Part shown: piece by piece, positions 52,180 to 62,273 of the stretch
Position numbering within the stretch: the stretch's first letter is position 1
Layout: each line of letters begins with the position of its first letter
Origin: Ephemerocybe angulata
Taxonomy: Eukaryota; Basidiomycota; Agaricomycetes; Agaricales; Psathyrellaceae
Length of the DNA: 64,000 bases
Direction of reading: 5' to 3'
Assembly (NCBI GenBank): GCA_013368325.1
Contig: JAACJK010000112.1
Coordinates: 310,001-374,000, forward strand
The notes under the pieces: generated by a model
Told to the model about the DNA's origin: nothing
Seen by the model: only the letters and a program-made list of their open reading frames with translations
The model's database searches: none
Made by a program: the position numbers and the translations under genes

Positions 52180-54176
52180 CAAGGGGCTGTCAGCGGAGAA
52201 ACCCGAGACACGGACTGTCAAGGGTGGTCGATACGATAAGTGGCATCAGTCCGTACTTACGTCCGGGGTCCATCTCCTTTTCAAGTAAAGCCATCAATAA
52301 TAGATTAGATACGTCGCAGCATAAGTAGCGTAGGCAGATGCAGCCATTCATGAGAGGTTGCACACAAGATATGCGCAGAAATCTGTATCAGAGGAGTAGA
52401 CATGACCCCCAAAGTCAGTTCACCCGTAGTGATAAGAGGCATTTGAATTTCTTGTCATAACATACATAGTACACTAGAATGAACCCGTGCTTCGCACGGA
52501 TCCAAGGGCCGATAGCTAGATAGCTAGACAGTGTGGCCCCGTGCATCGGAGACTGAGGCTTGGAAAGTCTGATTTACCCAAAAGGTGTGTCTTAGCTGTG
52601 AAAATGGGTTGCCAGTCGTCGTGGACCTTCGGTCCACTCCTCCCAGCCCCCGTGGTACCTTGGAGTTACATGTCACAGGGTCCGCCAGGCATCCACGACC
52701 ACCTTCCCAGTGGACTCATAAATTTGATATATCATATGTCTATGATATGTGAGTTTGTATTACCTGCGAAATGGGCGGCCAGTCGTCGTGGACCTTCGGT
52801 CCACTCCCCCAGCCCCCGTGGTATCTTGGAGTTAACGCAGGGACCGCCAATAAACCCGAGCGTCGCGCGGATATGATTTGAACTTGTCGGTTGGAGCCTG
52901 CAAGTGGTCCTCCTCCAAGCCCCCATGATATTTTGAACTCTTATCAGTGCAATTCTACTGGTGACAGCCGTGTGTCACTACATGCATTAGTGCCGTGTAC
53001 TCGAGGTAACCACCACTTCAGTCTTCACCTCATAGCTGTGAGTCGTGTAATAGCCCATTTTTTCCCTTTCAGTCCTACCTAGTATAAACCGAGCATTCAG
53101 CCTGACATTTCCAATATATACCGAGTTGCCTGCTCGCCTTTTGATATCGAAAATCTCCAAAATTAGACTCCCGTGTATCGTTGCATGAGACAGTCCATGC
53201 ATCAATACCGTGCCTCCAAGAGTCAAGAGTCAACACCCGGCCGCGCATCGCATTGGCATCGCACCTCAATATCTTGAAGATGAAAAGATTAAATCATACT
53301 TAACATTGCGGCAGCATACCAACAGCATACTCGATGAACAGTTGACCTTTCTAAGGTGAAGAGTGAACACGAACAGTCGCTCGTCGTGGACCTCTTGCGC
53401 ACTCCTCGAGTGCTAGCTCCCCTGATTTACCCGTGATGTCCCAAACCCGTGCCTTGCTATACGCTCGTGTATCATTGCAGGAATTAGCCTTGCGTGCTCA
53501 AGAGTACAGATCTGTGGAAGTCCCACTCCGCTTCGCACATCAATAATATTTCTCGCGCTTCGGACTTCCCGTGGACGGTAATCTTCAGATCTCTGACACT
53601 TAGTTTGAAGCAGCCTGAATGAGATAGGGGTACTCTGATATATAGAGTGCCAGATATTTGAATTTTGTCCGGTAGACAACTTTTGAAGTTATGGGGGCCT
53701 TCGTCAAATTACTGCACCTAATAATAAGTCTTTGGGAAGTTTACTTGCCCTACGTTGAATAAGATGGCAATGCTCCTCCTCGTATTTTGCTCGGTTCCAT
53801 GGCTTATTCTGGAGTGGTAGGTCTGTTCCAGCCTTTAGGTTTGTGCATGCCCGTCCTCCTCTCCACCTGTAACCCACGAGATCCTTGGCAGTACATATAT
53901 CATACAACCAACGTCTCATTGATTCCGCCAGTAGTCAGAGTCTTACATATTTATATAAAGTAGATATTGGCATCTAATCTATGCAATTATATGTCAGGAT
54001 TGACCTTTCAGGAGGTGTAGGGAGGTGTAGGTTGAGACGAGGGGAGTCTTTGCTGAGATTGATCGCTTTACTTAGAAAGGAGATGGACCCCGGACGTAAG
54101 TACGGACTGATGCCACTTATCGTATCGACCACCCTTGACAGTCCGTGTCTCGGGTTTCTCCGCTGACAGCCCCTTG
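52180..54176. mobile_element. 2-kb TIR transposon with about 110-bp inverted ends
   Basis: 8-bp duplication GACCCGAT (52172-52179, 54177-54184). The ends start CAAGGGGCTGTCAGCGGAG and are almost perfect inverted repeats to about 52290/54065. No transposase ORF. The interior contains diverged direct repeats (52602-52690 and 52768-52855, unit with CGTCGTGGACCTTCGGTCC; weaker at 52890 and 53370) and small hairpins such as CCGTGCTTCGCACGG. Long TIRs suggest a MULE-like source, the 8-bp duplication a hAT-like one; unresolved. Confidence 0.85.
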
Positions 54177-54184
54177 GACCCGAT

Positions 54185-54356
54185 CACGTCCTTGTCCTCG
54201 TCAGTGGTCACTGATCGTAATGAAGGACACTGTGTTGAGGTCATCCTCAGGAGTCAGGAATGATCCCTGATGCAATGATCCTGTCCATGCAATTGGCGAG
54301 CAGTTTCTCGTTAGACTTCTCGATCGTGAGGTTTCTGGTTAGTTTGTCCTTTAAGG
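54185..54356 (-). pseudogene. DIRS-like gag, second segment
   Basis: The minus strand reads LTRNLTIEKSNEKLLANCM, DRIIASGIIPDS, a frame lesion, then DDLNTVSFITISDH before the TIR element. Preceded across the LINE by SLPLKDK at 62132. Confidence 0.6.
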
Positions 54357-54804
54357 AGCCCCTTTGACCTGAACCACCATGTTCAGGGAAGTTTCCCACG
54401 GGGAAACGGGGGCCCGGCTTATCCGCATCTCAGTCCGGGCCCGTGCCAGCTGTAACCGCAGGCTGGGAGACCTACTATCAAGGTTGCTCCTCCCCACACC
54501 CATCGCGGCGCCCAACCACGGGCCTCCCGTCGTCGAGCAGACGGGCGAGGACGCCATTGGCGTCCTCAAACCCCTCCACCACCTAGCTGCCACTCGAGTA
54601 AGTGTACGCGTCACCCTCTGCGAACACGAGGCAACTAACAAAGAACCCACAGTGGCTACTGTAACAAAGGACCCAGCGAGACAAAGGCCCAACACCCGAA
54701 ATGCCACCCCACAGCCCCTCCTAAGACACATAAGAGTAGACACCCCTGCCCAGAGGAAACACTAACAAACCGAGAAGCCCCAAACGCCCCCCGCCTACTA
54801 CGGT

Positions 54805-56034
54805 ATGAGCTCCTCGTCCCGCTCACCCTCCCCGATGGTCCTAACCGAAGGCGAAGACCCCCAGACAACCTCCGACAAGCTCAAACGCAAGCGCACCGAT
54901 AGCAACCCAGACGCCGATAAGCAGCACGAGGAACGGGCAACTGACTCGGCCAAAGAGAAAGAACTCGCTAAAGACTTGAAGAACCTCAAGATCACGAAGT
55001 ACCCCAAGAAGATGGTGAGTACTACCTACCCCTACGCACCCCTCCCCCCGTCTAACACAACGTGATAGCCCGCCAGCGCCCCACCCCCATCTTACAACCC
55101 CAGGGAGTTCTCCCTAGTCGCCAGCGACCTCATCCACAAGGGTCAGCTCACCCCAGTCCCGGAGGCCGGATGGCCCACCATCGAAAGCGATTCGTTCGAA
55201 GCCGTCATGGACAACATGATCCCCCAAACCATAGCCATCTGGAACGCAGAAGCCGAGAAAGGATCCGTCGCGTACATCATCCCCCACTACCTCGACGCCA
55301 CGATCCCCCTTCAACCCAACTTCGTCAAGCTCCTCCAGGCGACGGTCAAGGGCTTGATCAAAGCACCCTTGACCTTCCGACTCTCGCCCGGGACCATCGC
55401 CAAGAACAAGGCGAAACACACCACCCCCAACGCCTTCCTATGCCTCGGAGCCACCGAAGAGCAACTCGCCATCCTGAACGAGCGACCCATGTGGATCACC
55501 CCCACCGTCTCTTTCTCCCTCCTCCTGCGCACGGCCCCCCCATCCCTCTTCATATGCACCCTTCAAGGCTACTTCGGCCTAGACCCGACTGAGGAGAACG
55601 AAGAGGAGGTCGAGAAGACCATCGGCCGCGAGCTCATCACCAACACCAACTTCACTGTCTGGGCCCAGAGCGAAGCAGGACGATACGATAAACTCCCCGA
55701 GAACACCCCTCTCCACAAAGTCACCGAGGAGATCGCCAAGCTTATCAAAGTCCGCCACCTCAAGGTCATCGAGAAGCACCAGGAAGTTGTCGTCTGGCGA
55801 GTCTACATCAAGAAGCACTTCACGTCCTCCCCTGCCTACTTCCGCCAGTTCTGCGAGAAGATTCGTGCCTACACCTACCAACGACTCGAAGGCGCCGGCA
55901 AAGCTAAGCCGTCCAACTACGAATGCGCCTGCTGCCACGGCCGTGACCACCCCACCGGCCTCTGCCCCTACAAGAAGGTTGAGGGCTTCTTCGACCGCGA
56001 CCCTAACACCTTCCGGAAGGACAGCGACGCCTAG
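54805..56034 (+). CDS. LINE ORF1 (gag-like, zinc knuckle), spliced
   Basis: Exon 1 is 54805-55014: Ser/Arg/Lys-rich with MSSSSRSPSPMVLTEGED and a basic region KLKRKRTDSNPDADK (possible nuclear signal). Intron 55015-55068 (GTGAGT...GATAG, 54 bp, phase 0). Exon 2 is 55069-56034: a structured middle part with MIPQTIAIWNAEAEKGS, FLCLGATEEQLAILNERP and FICTLQGYFGLDPTEEN, and a C-terminal zinc knuckle CX2CX4HX4C (CACCHGRDHPTGLC). About 391 aa in all. Function: RNA-binding nucleoprotein of the retrotransposition complex. Without splicing, exon 1 runs only to 55065 and exon 2 would have to start at an internal Met (55207). Confidence 0.8.
55015..55068 (+). other. Putative spliceosomal intron in LINE ORF1
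   Basis: GTGAGT donor, GATAG acceptor, 54 bp and in-frame exons. Contains an in-frame TGA at 55063 area, so splicing is needed for a continuous ORF1. Confidence 0.6.
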
Positions 56035-56475
56035 AACGCCGAAGCCTCCTCCTCCGTCCAGTCCGCCGGACCCTCCGGCATCTCGATCCCCGCCAACACC
56101 AATGCGTCCCGCGGCCATTTCGTCTCCATCGTCGGAACCGACGCCGAGAGGAGGAGGTCTGCCAAGGGCAAGCAAGGGGTGAAGTGCCGCCGTCTCTAGT
56201 GCCCCAAACGACTACCAGACCTAGCCACTGACCATACCTGTCTCTGACCCCCCACTTATGCACTTCTCCATGTACATGTACCTCCCTACCGCAACGGCCC
56301 CTGTACTCTTATTTACCTTGTGCCTGAATTAAACCCCCCGTTGCCACCTTCTCAAACCGTCACTGAGAAGCCCCCCAATCCGACAGACTGACTGAATTTA
56401 CTGACTCTACGGAGGACAGGTAAGTCAGCGCTGTCACCCTCTCCCTTTAGTGCCCTGACGAAGCGCTAAAACCCG

Positions 56476-57024
56476 GTGGCCTATTCAGGCCAGGAGAAAC
56501 CGGGCCGCATGCCGGCGAAGTCGATAAGCGCCCGCGCCTATCGACACTCTCTAACGGGGCACCCCGGTTTAATAGGGCCCTTCTTGCTCTCGGCTGGGGA
56601 GCAGGACAGTATGCCACCAGCCACTCCTTCCTCCTCTGTTTCCACCCCTTCGGTTGTTTCTCTCGGTCTCGGTGCGCGCCTCCCAGGTTCAGTAGGTGAA
56701 GGTGCTCCCGCCGCCGGCCCTTCCACTGAGAACCGACCTGCGGAAAACGGAGGCGGCGTGGAGGGAGACTTAGGTCCCCTCCAAGGTGTTGATGCGATGC
56801 CCCACATCGCGGAGCCTACCCAACTTGAGGTTCCTGCAACCGCTCACGCAGGAACCCGAGCGACATCCCAAGCGTTGCCGCTCCCCCAACCCACACCCCA
56901 GAGCGACACGACGCCGACACCGGCTAGTGCCCCACCAACCTTCAGACAAGTACCTATAACGGACTACTTCTTGAACCTGAGACCGAATAACCCGCCGAAA
57001 GGTAGAGATCGCCTTAGAACGTGA
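56476..57024 (+). pseudogene. N-terminal extension of LINE ORF2, cut off by a stop
   Basis: Same frame as ORF2 and separated from it by one TGA (57022-57024), where CGA (Arg) would give a continuous protein. 182 codons, Pro/Ser/Ala-rich and disordered. Near its end QVPITDYF (56947-56970) fits the PCNA-binding box Q-x-x-I-x-x-Y-F. If the stop is recent the original ORF2 was about 1.6 kaa before the second lesion. Confidence 0.6.
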
Positions 57025-57036
57025 GCGAACATAAAG

Positions 57037-60000
57037 ATGGCGACCCTGAACATGAGAGGCGCCGGTTCTGACGAAACGGAAGAAAAATGGCAAAAAATAG
57101 CATCTGCTATGAACAGTAAGCGAATAGGCATAATAGCAGTACAGGAAACACACCTCACGATCGAACGTACGAGGAAGCTGAACCGTATATTCGCGAAGCA
57201 AATGATGATAATAAACTCAGCTAACCCACTCAACCCCTCCGCAATGGCCGGAGTCGCAATAGTGATAAACAAACGGCTAGTCAACTACAGACCAGGCGAC
57301 CTGAAATTCAGGGAAATTGTACCCGGACGAGCGCTACAGCTGAACATTCCTTGGAGAAACCACACCTCCACTTTGAACTTCCTCGCGATTTACGCCCCCA
57401 ACTCTGAATCCAACAACGAGGCCTTCTGGAACGAACTAAATAGGGAATACCAGAGATACACAGTCCCCCTACGCCCCCACTTCGTGCTGGGAGACTTCAA
57501 CTTAGTAGAAGAAGCCATAGACAGACAACCACCGCATCGCGATAATGAAGACGCGGTGACGGCGCTTAAAACACTGAAACGTACGCTCCGCCTGAAAGAC
57601 GGCCTCAGAACGGAATTCCCAGATAAGTTCACATTCACATGGGGTTTAAACCACGCACCAGCAGAGTGCCCGAGAGGAGCATCGCTATCACGAATCGATA
57701 GGATCTATTGCAGACAGGAACTGTACCACTCAACGAGAGAATGGCGTATACACTATGACCACCTCGTTAAAACAGACCACGAGATGGCGGCTGCCACCTA
57801 TTATGATCTTGAAGCACCTTATATTGGGAAGGGGCGATGGCAAGTACCGGGATTACTGCTAGATAATGAGAAGTTCCTCGAGGCTGTCAGCAAGCTATGC
57901 CTAGACACGATAGAGAGGATCGAGCAACTCACCAACGAAAGTACTGAAACACCACAATCGCTATTCCAACAACTGAAAGACGATATCAAAGATACAGCCA
58001 AGGCCATGGCAGCCAGGATGATCCCTAAGGCACAAGCAGAAATCGAACGACTCTCCCAAGAGTGCGAGAAAACACTAAACGATGGAACCCTTAGTGACCA
58101 TGACCGCACTCTGAAAGCGATAGAGCTGGAGAACGAAATAAGAGACCTAGAAGAGGTGAGACACGAAAGAGCCAGACTAGACGGAAGCACGTTGTATACC
58201 TTAGAACATGAAACTATAGGGAAGCACTGGATCCGAACCAACAAGGCAAAGAAACCACGCGACACAGTCTTCATGCTGAAAAACCCGCGTGAACCACATG
58301 CACACCCAGCCAGAGAATCAAGAGCAATGGCTGAAATTGCCCGCGCTTACCATAGCGACATACAACTCGACAATGAACGCACCACAGCCGAAAGAGACCA
58401 AGCAACCGAGGAGGTCCTAGCCAGCATCGACGTCGAGGTGGACGAGACAGATAGAAACAAACTGAGCACACTACTCTCATACGACAATGTAAGGGAAGCA
58501 CTAATGTCCATGCCAAATGGGAAAGCCTCTGGCATGGACGGTATACAAACCGACCTGTGGAAGCGACTGACATTAGCCCATGAATCAGCAAAGGACGCCC
58601 CAGAAGAGGATAGACCCCCAGACGTTATTCACCTCCTAACAAAAGTCTTCAATGATATCGAAACGAATAAAGTCTCACCAGCGTATAGATTCGCGGAGGG
58701 CTGCCCAATCTATAAGAAGAAAGACCGCGACGATATAGCGAACTACCGCCCCATAACGGTCCTGAACGCCGATTACAAGGCATTCACCAAAGCCCTAACC
58801 ATTAGATTAGCCCCAGTAGCACTTAAACTCATACACACAGACCAAGCAGGTTTCATGGCTGGGAGACGTATAGACGATCACACGGAGCTGATTAAGCTCA
58901 TGATTAAATGGTGTGAGAAAGAGGAGGAGGACGGCATGTTAGTCTTCTTAGATCAAGAGAAAGCATATGATAGAATCACCCACAGTTTCCTCCAAGCCAC
59001 CCTTAGGAAGATGAACTTCCCCGAACACTTCCGGAACGCAATTAAGTCGCTATACGACAGTGCAGAAACAGTCGTGATAATAAACGGCGTAATAAGTAAA
59101 AGCTTTAAGATAACCAGAGGCGTGAGACAGGGAGACCCACTCTCGTGCCTGCTCTTCAACTTAGCCATCGAGTCACTAGCCAGCCTCCTGCGCAAATCCG
59201 ACCTAAAGGGTTTCACAACCCCAGAACAAACAGAGCGGCTAATTGTAACGCTTTTTGCAGACGATACCACGGTTTTCCTATCAGTGGAAGACAACTTCCA
59301 CGACCTAGAAGAGATCCTAGAAAAATGGTGCATGGCATCAGGAGCGAGATTTAATGTGGACAAAACGGAAACCATACCAGTCGGGACTCCGCACTACCGA
59401 GAACAAGTCCTCGACACCAGACTAGCCAGGGCCGGGGATGAATCATCGAGAATCCCTCCGAATATAAAAATCGCGAAAGAGGGCGAAGCCGTAAGAGCCC
59501 TGGGTGCCTTCGTAGGAAATGGAATAGATGATGTCAGCGTTTGGACCCCCACGATGGAAACCATGCACGACAAAGCCGATAACTGGCAAAAAAGCTATCC
59601 CTCTCTAGAGGGACGTAGCTATATTACCAAGCTCGAACCCGGAGCACGAACACAGTACCGTACGATGGTACAAGGGATGCCCACAGAAATAGAAGATGAA
59701 GTGATAGCCGTCATAGCAGAAATCATCTGGGATGGCAAAATCCCCGGGGTTGACAGAGACACGATGTCACTGCCATACGCGCTTGAAGGAGAAGCGGTCC
59801 TGGACATCAAGCTTAGAAATCAATCGATATACATAAAACTAGCCCAAAAGTTCGTAGAAGGGAAAGCCAGATGGACAGGCGTAGCCAAAGACCTGATGTT
59901 CCATGATATCCCTAAATCTCGCAACATCCTCGACAGAGACCTCGCGCCCAACATTCTCCTCCAAACGTGGGACGTAATGAAACAAAACGCACGTACATCA

Positions 60001-61266
60001 CTCCCCCTCTCCACCTGGAAAATGGTGGACACAGCCCGCAAGCATAACCTCTCCTTTAACCCACCGAGAGTATCGAGCCAAATAAAAAGGGACCTACCCG
60101 CGTGGTACCACCCCGGGAGAATAAACGATAGCCTAACGCCGGACGATGGCGTCTATGCCAAATGCCTCCGCGACTGTCACCGTATCCTCACTGTCGGAGA
60201 CCTCGTAGGCTTCATAAACGAGTTCCATGAGTATGACCCCCCGGAAGACAGAAGGAGACTTCGAAACGCACCTACGTGCGAATGCACACAGTGCGATTAC
60301 GTCCAAGCTATTGGATGTCTGGATGCAGTGAAGTGCCATATTAAGGCACAAGAATACCTAGACTCATACAAGACCAAGTGGAGACCCGGGACTACCGAAG
60401 TAAGCCTGCAAAGGATATGTAAGAGATATAAACGAATCGAAGAAAACCTCACTCTCGAAGACGGCGAGCGCCTTTTCACCCCTAAGCTCGAATCCTATCT
60501 GGATATATCAGCAGGTTTCAGAATACTCGACCCACAAGCGTCGACAAGATGGATGAGCCTCGACATACCGATAGGCTACCCACCCCTAGAAGAAAGGGAG
60601 TGGACTACGGTCTACATCGAAAGCGAGTGCAGCACGAGTCCGTACGAGCCAACGACCGCAACATATGGAGCAGTCGAATCCCCCCAGTCCCACCGTACAA
60701 TACACGGTAAGCTACCGCTGAGCCTAGAGCCCTCAGTACACACGGCCATCGCCCTCGCAATACTGAGGACAGTCGAGGTAATTCCACCTGAAAGGAACAT
60801 CAGATTTAGCACACCGTCGAAACACATCACGGACTCGCTAACAACCAAGCTCGAGAAATACGAGGATATAAACTGGATGGACCACGACGTCTCGGACTTA
60901 CTCATGAGGGCTGTGGTGGCCCACCTCCGAAGCAGATCGGGACTGACCACCCTGAGGGTGTATGGGGAAGACTCCGACCGTCCCCTGCGCCAACAAGCAA
61001 AACATCTCGCAAAGAGAGCCCTAAGACACCCTCCTGAAAGCATAGAAGGCGGGCTAACTGATATAAGAGACGACATGATGGTGCAAGGAGCCAAACTGGT
61101 GAAACTCACGCAATCGCAAATATACCGAGTCCTCCTCGATGCAAAAGCCAAGAAAACACCGACTAGACCATCGACCTTGGCCCACCTGGACCTCGCCGTG
61201 CAGGCATGCGGCGAAAGACGGATACCGACCCTCCCACACACAACTATGGAAGTCAATAAGATCTAA
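57037..61266 (+). CDS. LINE ORF2: endonuclease, reverse transcriptase, RNase H-like
   Basis: 1409 codons. APE endonuclease, residues about 1-250: TLNMRG, AVQETHL (Glu), IYAPNSE, VLGDFN, SRIDRIYC and TDHEM (His). RT, about 480-790: CPIYKKKDRDDIANYRPI, DQAGFMAGRRIDDH, LVFLDQEKAYDRI (first Asp), GVRQGDPLSCLLFNLAIE and LFADDTTVFLS (FADD, 59254-59265). Then a thumb/connection region. An RNase H-like region (about 60600-61020) has lost its catalytic acids. Frame ends 61266; the true frame continues at +1 as the C-terminal finger (next entry). Target-primed reverse transcription at nicked DNA. Confidence 0.93.
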   Translation: MATLNMRGAGSDETEEKWQKIASAMNSKRIGIIAVQETHLTIERTRKLNRIFAKQMMIINSANPLNPSAMAGVAIVINKRLVNYRPGDLKFREIVPGRALQLNIPWRNHTSTLNFLAIYAPNSESNNEAFWNELNREYQRYTVPLRPHFVLGDFNLVEEAIDRQPPHRDNEDAVTALKTLKRTLRLKDGLRTEFPDKFTFTWGLNHAPAECPRGASLSRIDRIYCRQELYHSTREWRIHYDHLVKTDHEMAAATYYDLEAPYIGKGRWQVPGLLLDNEKFLEAVSKLCLDTIERIEQLTNESTETPQSLFQQLKDDIKDTAKAMAARMIPKAQAEIERLSQECEKTLNDGTLSDHDRTLKAIELENEIRDLEEVRHERARLDGSTLYTLEHETIGKHWIRTNKAKKPRDTVFMLKNPREPHAHPARESRAMAEIARAYHSDIQLDNERTTAERDQATEEVLASIDVEVDETDRNKLSTLLSYDNVREALMSMPNGKASGMDGIQTDLWKRLTLAHESAKDAPEEDRPPDVIHLLTKVFNDIETNKVSPAYRFAEGCPIYKKKDRDDIANYRPITVLNADYKAFTKALTIRLAPVALKLIHTDQAGFMAGRRIDDHTELIKLMIKWCEKEEEDGMLVFLDQEKAYDRITHSFLQATLRKMNFPEHFRNAIKSLYDSAETVVIINGVISKSFKITRGVRQGDPLSCLLFNLAIESLASLLRKSDLKGFTTPEQTERLIVTLFADDTTVFLSVEDNFHDLEEILEKWCMASGARFNVDKTETIPVGTPHYREQVLDTRLARAGDESSRIPPNIKIAKEGEAVRALGAFVGNGIDDVSVWTPTMETMHDKADNWQKSYPSLEGRSYITKLEPGARTQYRTMVQGMPTEIEDEVIAVIAEIIWDGKIPGVDRDTMSLPYALEGEAVLDIKLRNQSIYIKLAQKFVEGKARWTGVAKDLMFHDIPKSRNILDRDLAPNILLQTWDVMKQNARTSLPLSTWKMVDTARKHNLSFNPPRVSSQIKRDLPAWYHPGRINDSLTPDDGVYAKCLRDCHRILTVGDLVGFINEFHEYDPPEDRRRLRNAPTCECTQCDYVQAIGCLDAVKCHIKAQEYLDSYKTKWRPGTTEVSLQRICKRYKRIEENLTLEDGERLFTPKLESYLDISAGFRILDPQASTRWMSLDIPIGYPPLEEREWTTVYIESECSTSPYEPTTATYGAVESPQSHRTIHGKLPLSLEPSVHTAIALAILRTVEVIPPERNIRFSTPSKHITDSLTTKLEKYEDINWMDHDVSDLLMRAVVAHLRSRSGLTTLRVYGEDSDRPLRQQAKHLAKRALRHPPESIEGGLTDIRDDMMVQGAKLVKLTQSQIYRVLLDAKAKKTPTRPSTLAHLDLAVQACGERRIPTLPHTTMEVNKI

Positions 61267-61912
61267 ATTCATTGCTCATAAAAAGATAAGGGCCTTCCTA
61301 TGGAAGGTCATGCACGATGCCCTCCCGTGCGGGAGGGTATGGCCGAACGACCCCAACCCTGACAACGTGCTCTGCCCGACGTGTAGAGTGCGAGAAACTG
61401 CACAGCATGTGCTCCTCGAGTGCCCGGACAATGGCCAGGACACGATCTGGCGCTTAGCAAGAGAGATCCTCAATAAAAGGGGAATCACATTACCAACACC
61501 CCTAGATCTTGGTACAATCCTCTCCTGCGCACTCCCAGCCCGGAAGAAACCCAAACCCGGAGACAACAGACTCTTCACGATCGTCGTATCGGAAGCCGTA
61601 TGGCTGAGCTGGACCCTACGATGCAAATGGGTGATGCAGGATGACGGTGAGATAGAGAAAAAGATCTCACCAGCAGAAGCCGCAAATACATGGCGTAAGC
61701 GTATAAACTCTAAATTGACCTTTGACATCATAGCCTCGAACAAGAGAAAGTATAAAAAGAAAGCTTTTGACGAAACACTTATTCACAGTACATGGACAGG
61801 AACTGTGGATAGCGAGACTGAACTAGATAAATCCCTGTCCGAGCATCGAAACACCGGGGTTTTAGTGGGTAGGGTGATCAACCACGGGCGTCCTCCGGGA
61901 CAGCCAGGTTGA
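61195..61912 (+). pseudogene. LINE ORF2 C-terminus after a frameshift
   Basis: In the shifted frame GYRPSHTQLWKSIRSKF continues to HKKIRAFLWKVMHDALPCG and the zf-RVT finger CPTCRVRETAQHVLLECP (61373-61426), the normal end of Tad-type ORF2. The indel lies in about 61195-61225. Runs open to TGA at 61910. Confidence 0.85.
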
Positions 61913-62090
61913 TCGCGAGTCCCACACTGCCAATGGTCGCCTGCGGGCCATTGGTATCGCTAGTCCGTCAGTAGGATTTCCCCGGGGGGGACCACATCTG
62001 GTTTGTTTCGTTGTCGACATCCGCTTACATCTTTTATTACCGGCTGAAGTGACGACCACTGTTCGTCACGGAAAGCCCTAAGGTACCACC

Positions 62091-62116
62091 AAAAAAAAAA
62101 AAAAAAAAAAAAAAAA
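62091..62116 (+). other. LINE poly(A) tail
   Basis: 26 consecutive A immediately before the 3' target duplication. The uninterrupted tail indicates a recent insertion. Confidence 0.95.
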
Positions 62117-62131
62117 GTTTGTCCTTTAAGG

Positions 62132-62273
62132 GCAGGGACCGAAGGAAGGTGCATACATTCTCGTTGTGGTGCGTCTTCCTGGTCGGCGCGGGAGGGGCTC
62201 CTCCACCTGCACCACCAGCTCCACCTGCGCCGACTGCGCCGCCTGAGCCGCCAGCTCCACCAGCACCGGACAT
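62132..62273 (-). pseudogene. DIRS-like gag start
   Basis: ATG at 62273. MSGAGGAGGSGGAVGAGG opens a Gly/Ala-rich low-complexity stretch, followed by RKTHHNENVCTFLRSLPLKDK up to the LINE target site. Continues at 54356. Confidence 0.65.

Larger units (their letters stand above)
54357..62115 (+). mobile_element. LINE (non-LTR retrotransposon), Tad-like, recent
   Basis: 7.76 kb, 16-bp target duplication AGTTTGTCCTTTAAGG at 54341-54356 and 62116-62131, and a 26-A tail at 62091-62116. Structure: 448-bp 5' UTR, ORF1 (with an apparent intron), ORF2 with N-terminal extension, APE endonuclease, RT, an RNase H-like region and a terminal CCHC finger. Full length. Two lesions: TGA at 57022 and a frameshift near 61200-61225. 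Confidence 0.95.
33975..62273 (-). mobile_element. DIRS-like retrotransposon shattered by five insertions
   Basis: Minus-strand pieces in order: 62273-62132, 54356-54185, 52171-51999, 51507-50104, 49645-49350, 34306-33975, about 2.5 kb in all. They rejoin once the LINE, the 2-kb TIR element, the 475-bp MITE, the 454-bp solo LTR and the copia element are removed with one copy of each target duplication. The first four pieces encode a gag-like protein, the last two a reverse transcriptase start. The RT has the KYKDDLS form of the xxDD active site typical of DIRS/Ngaro-type RTs. The right part of the RT, RNase H and recombinase are missing beyond 33975. The frames have several lesions. Confidence 0.7.

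Noticed and set aside
54379..54765. 128-codon ORF in the LINE 5' region
   Set aside because: No domain, sits where a 5' UTR is expected, overlapped by an antisense frame of equal length. Probably chance in GC-rich DNA.
55062..55592. 176-codon Pro/His/Arg-rich ORF overlapping LINE ORF1
   Set aside because: Shifted frame of ORF1 exon 2; composition typical of an out-of-frame reading.
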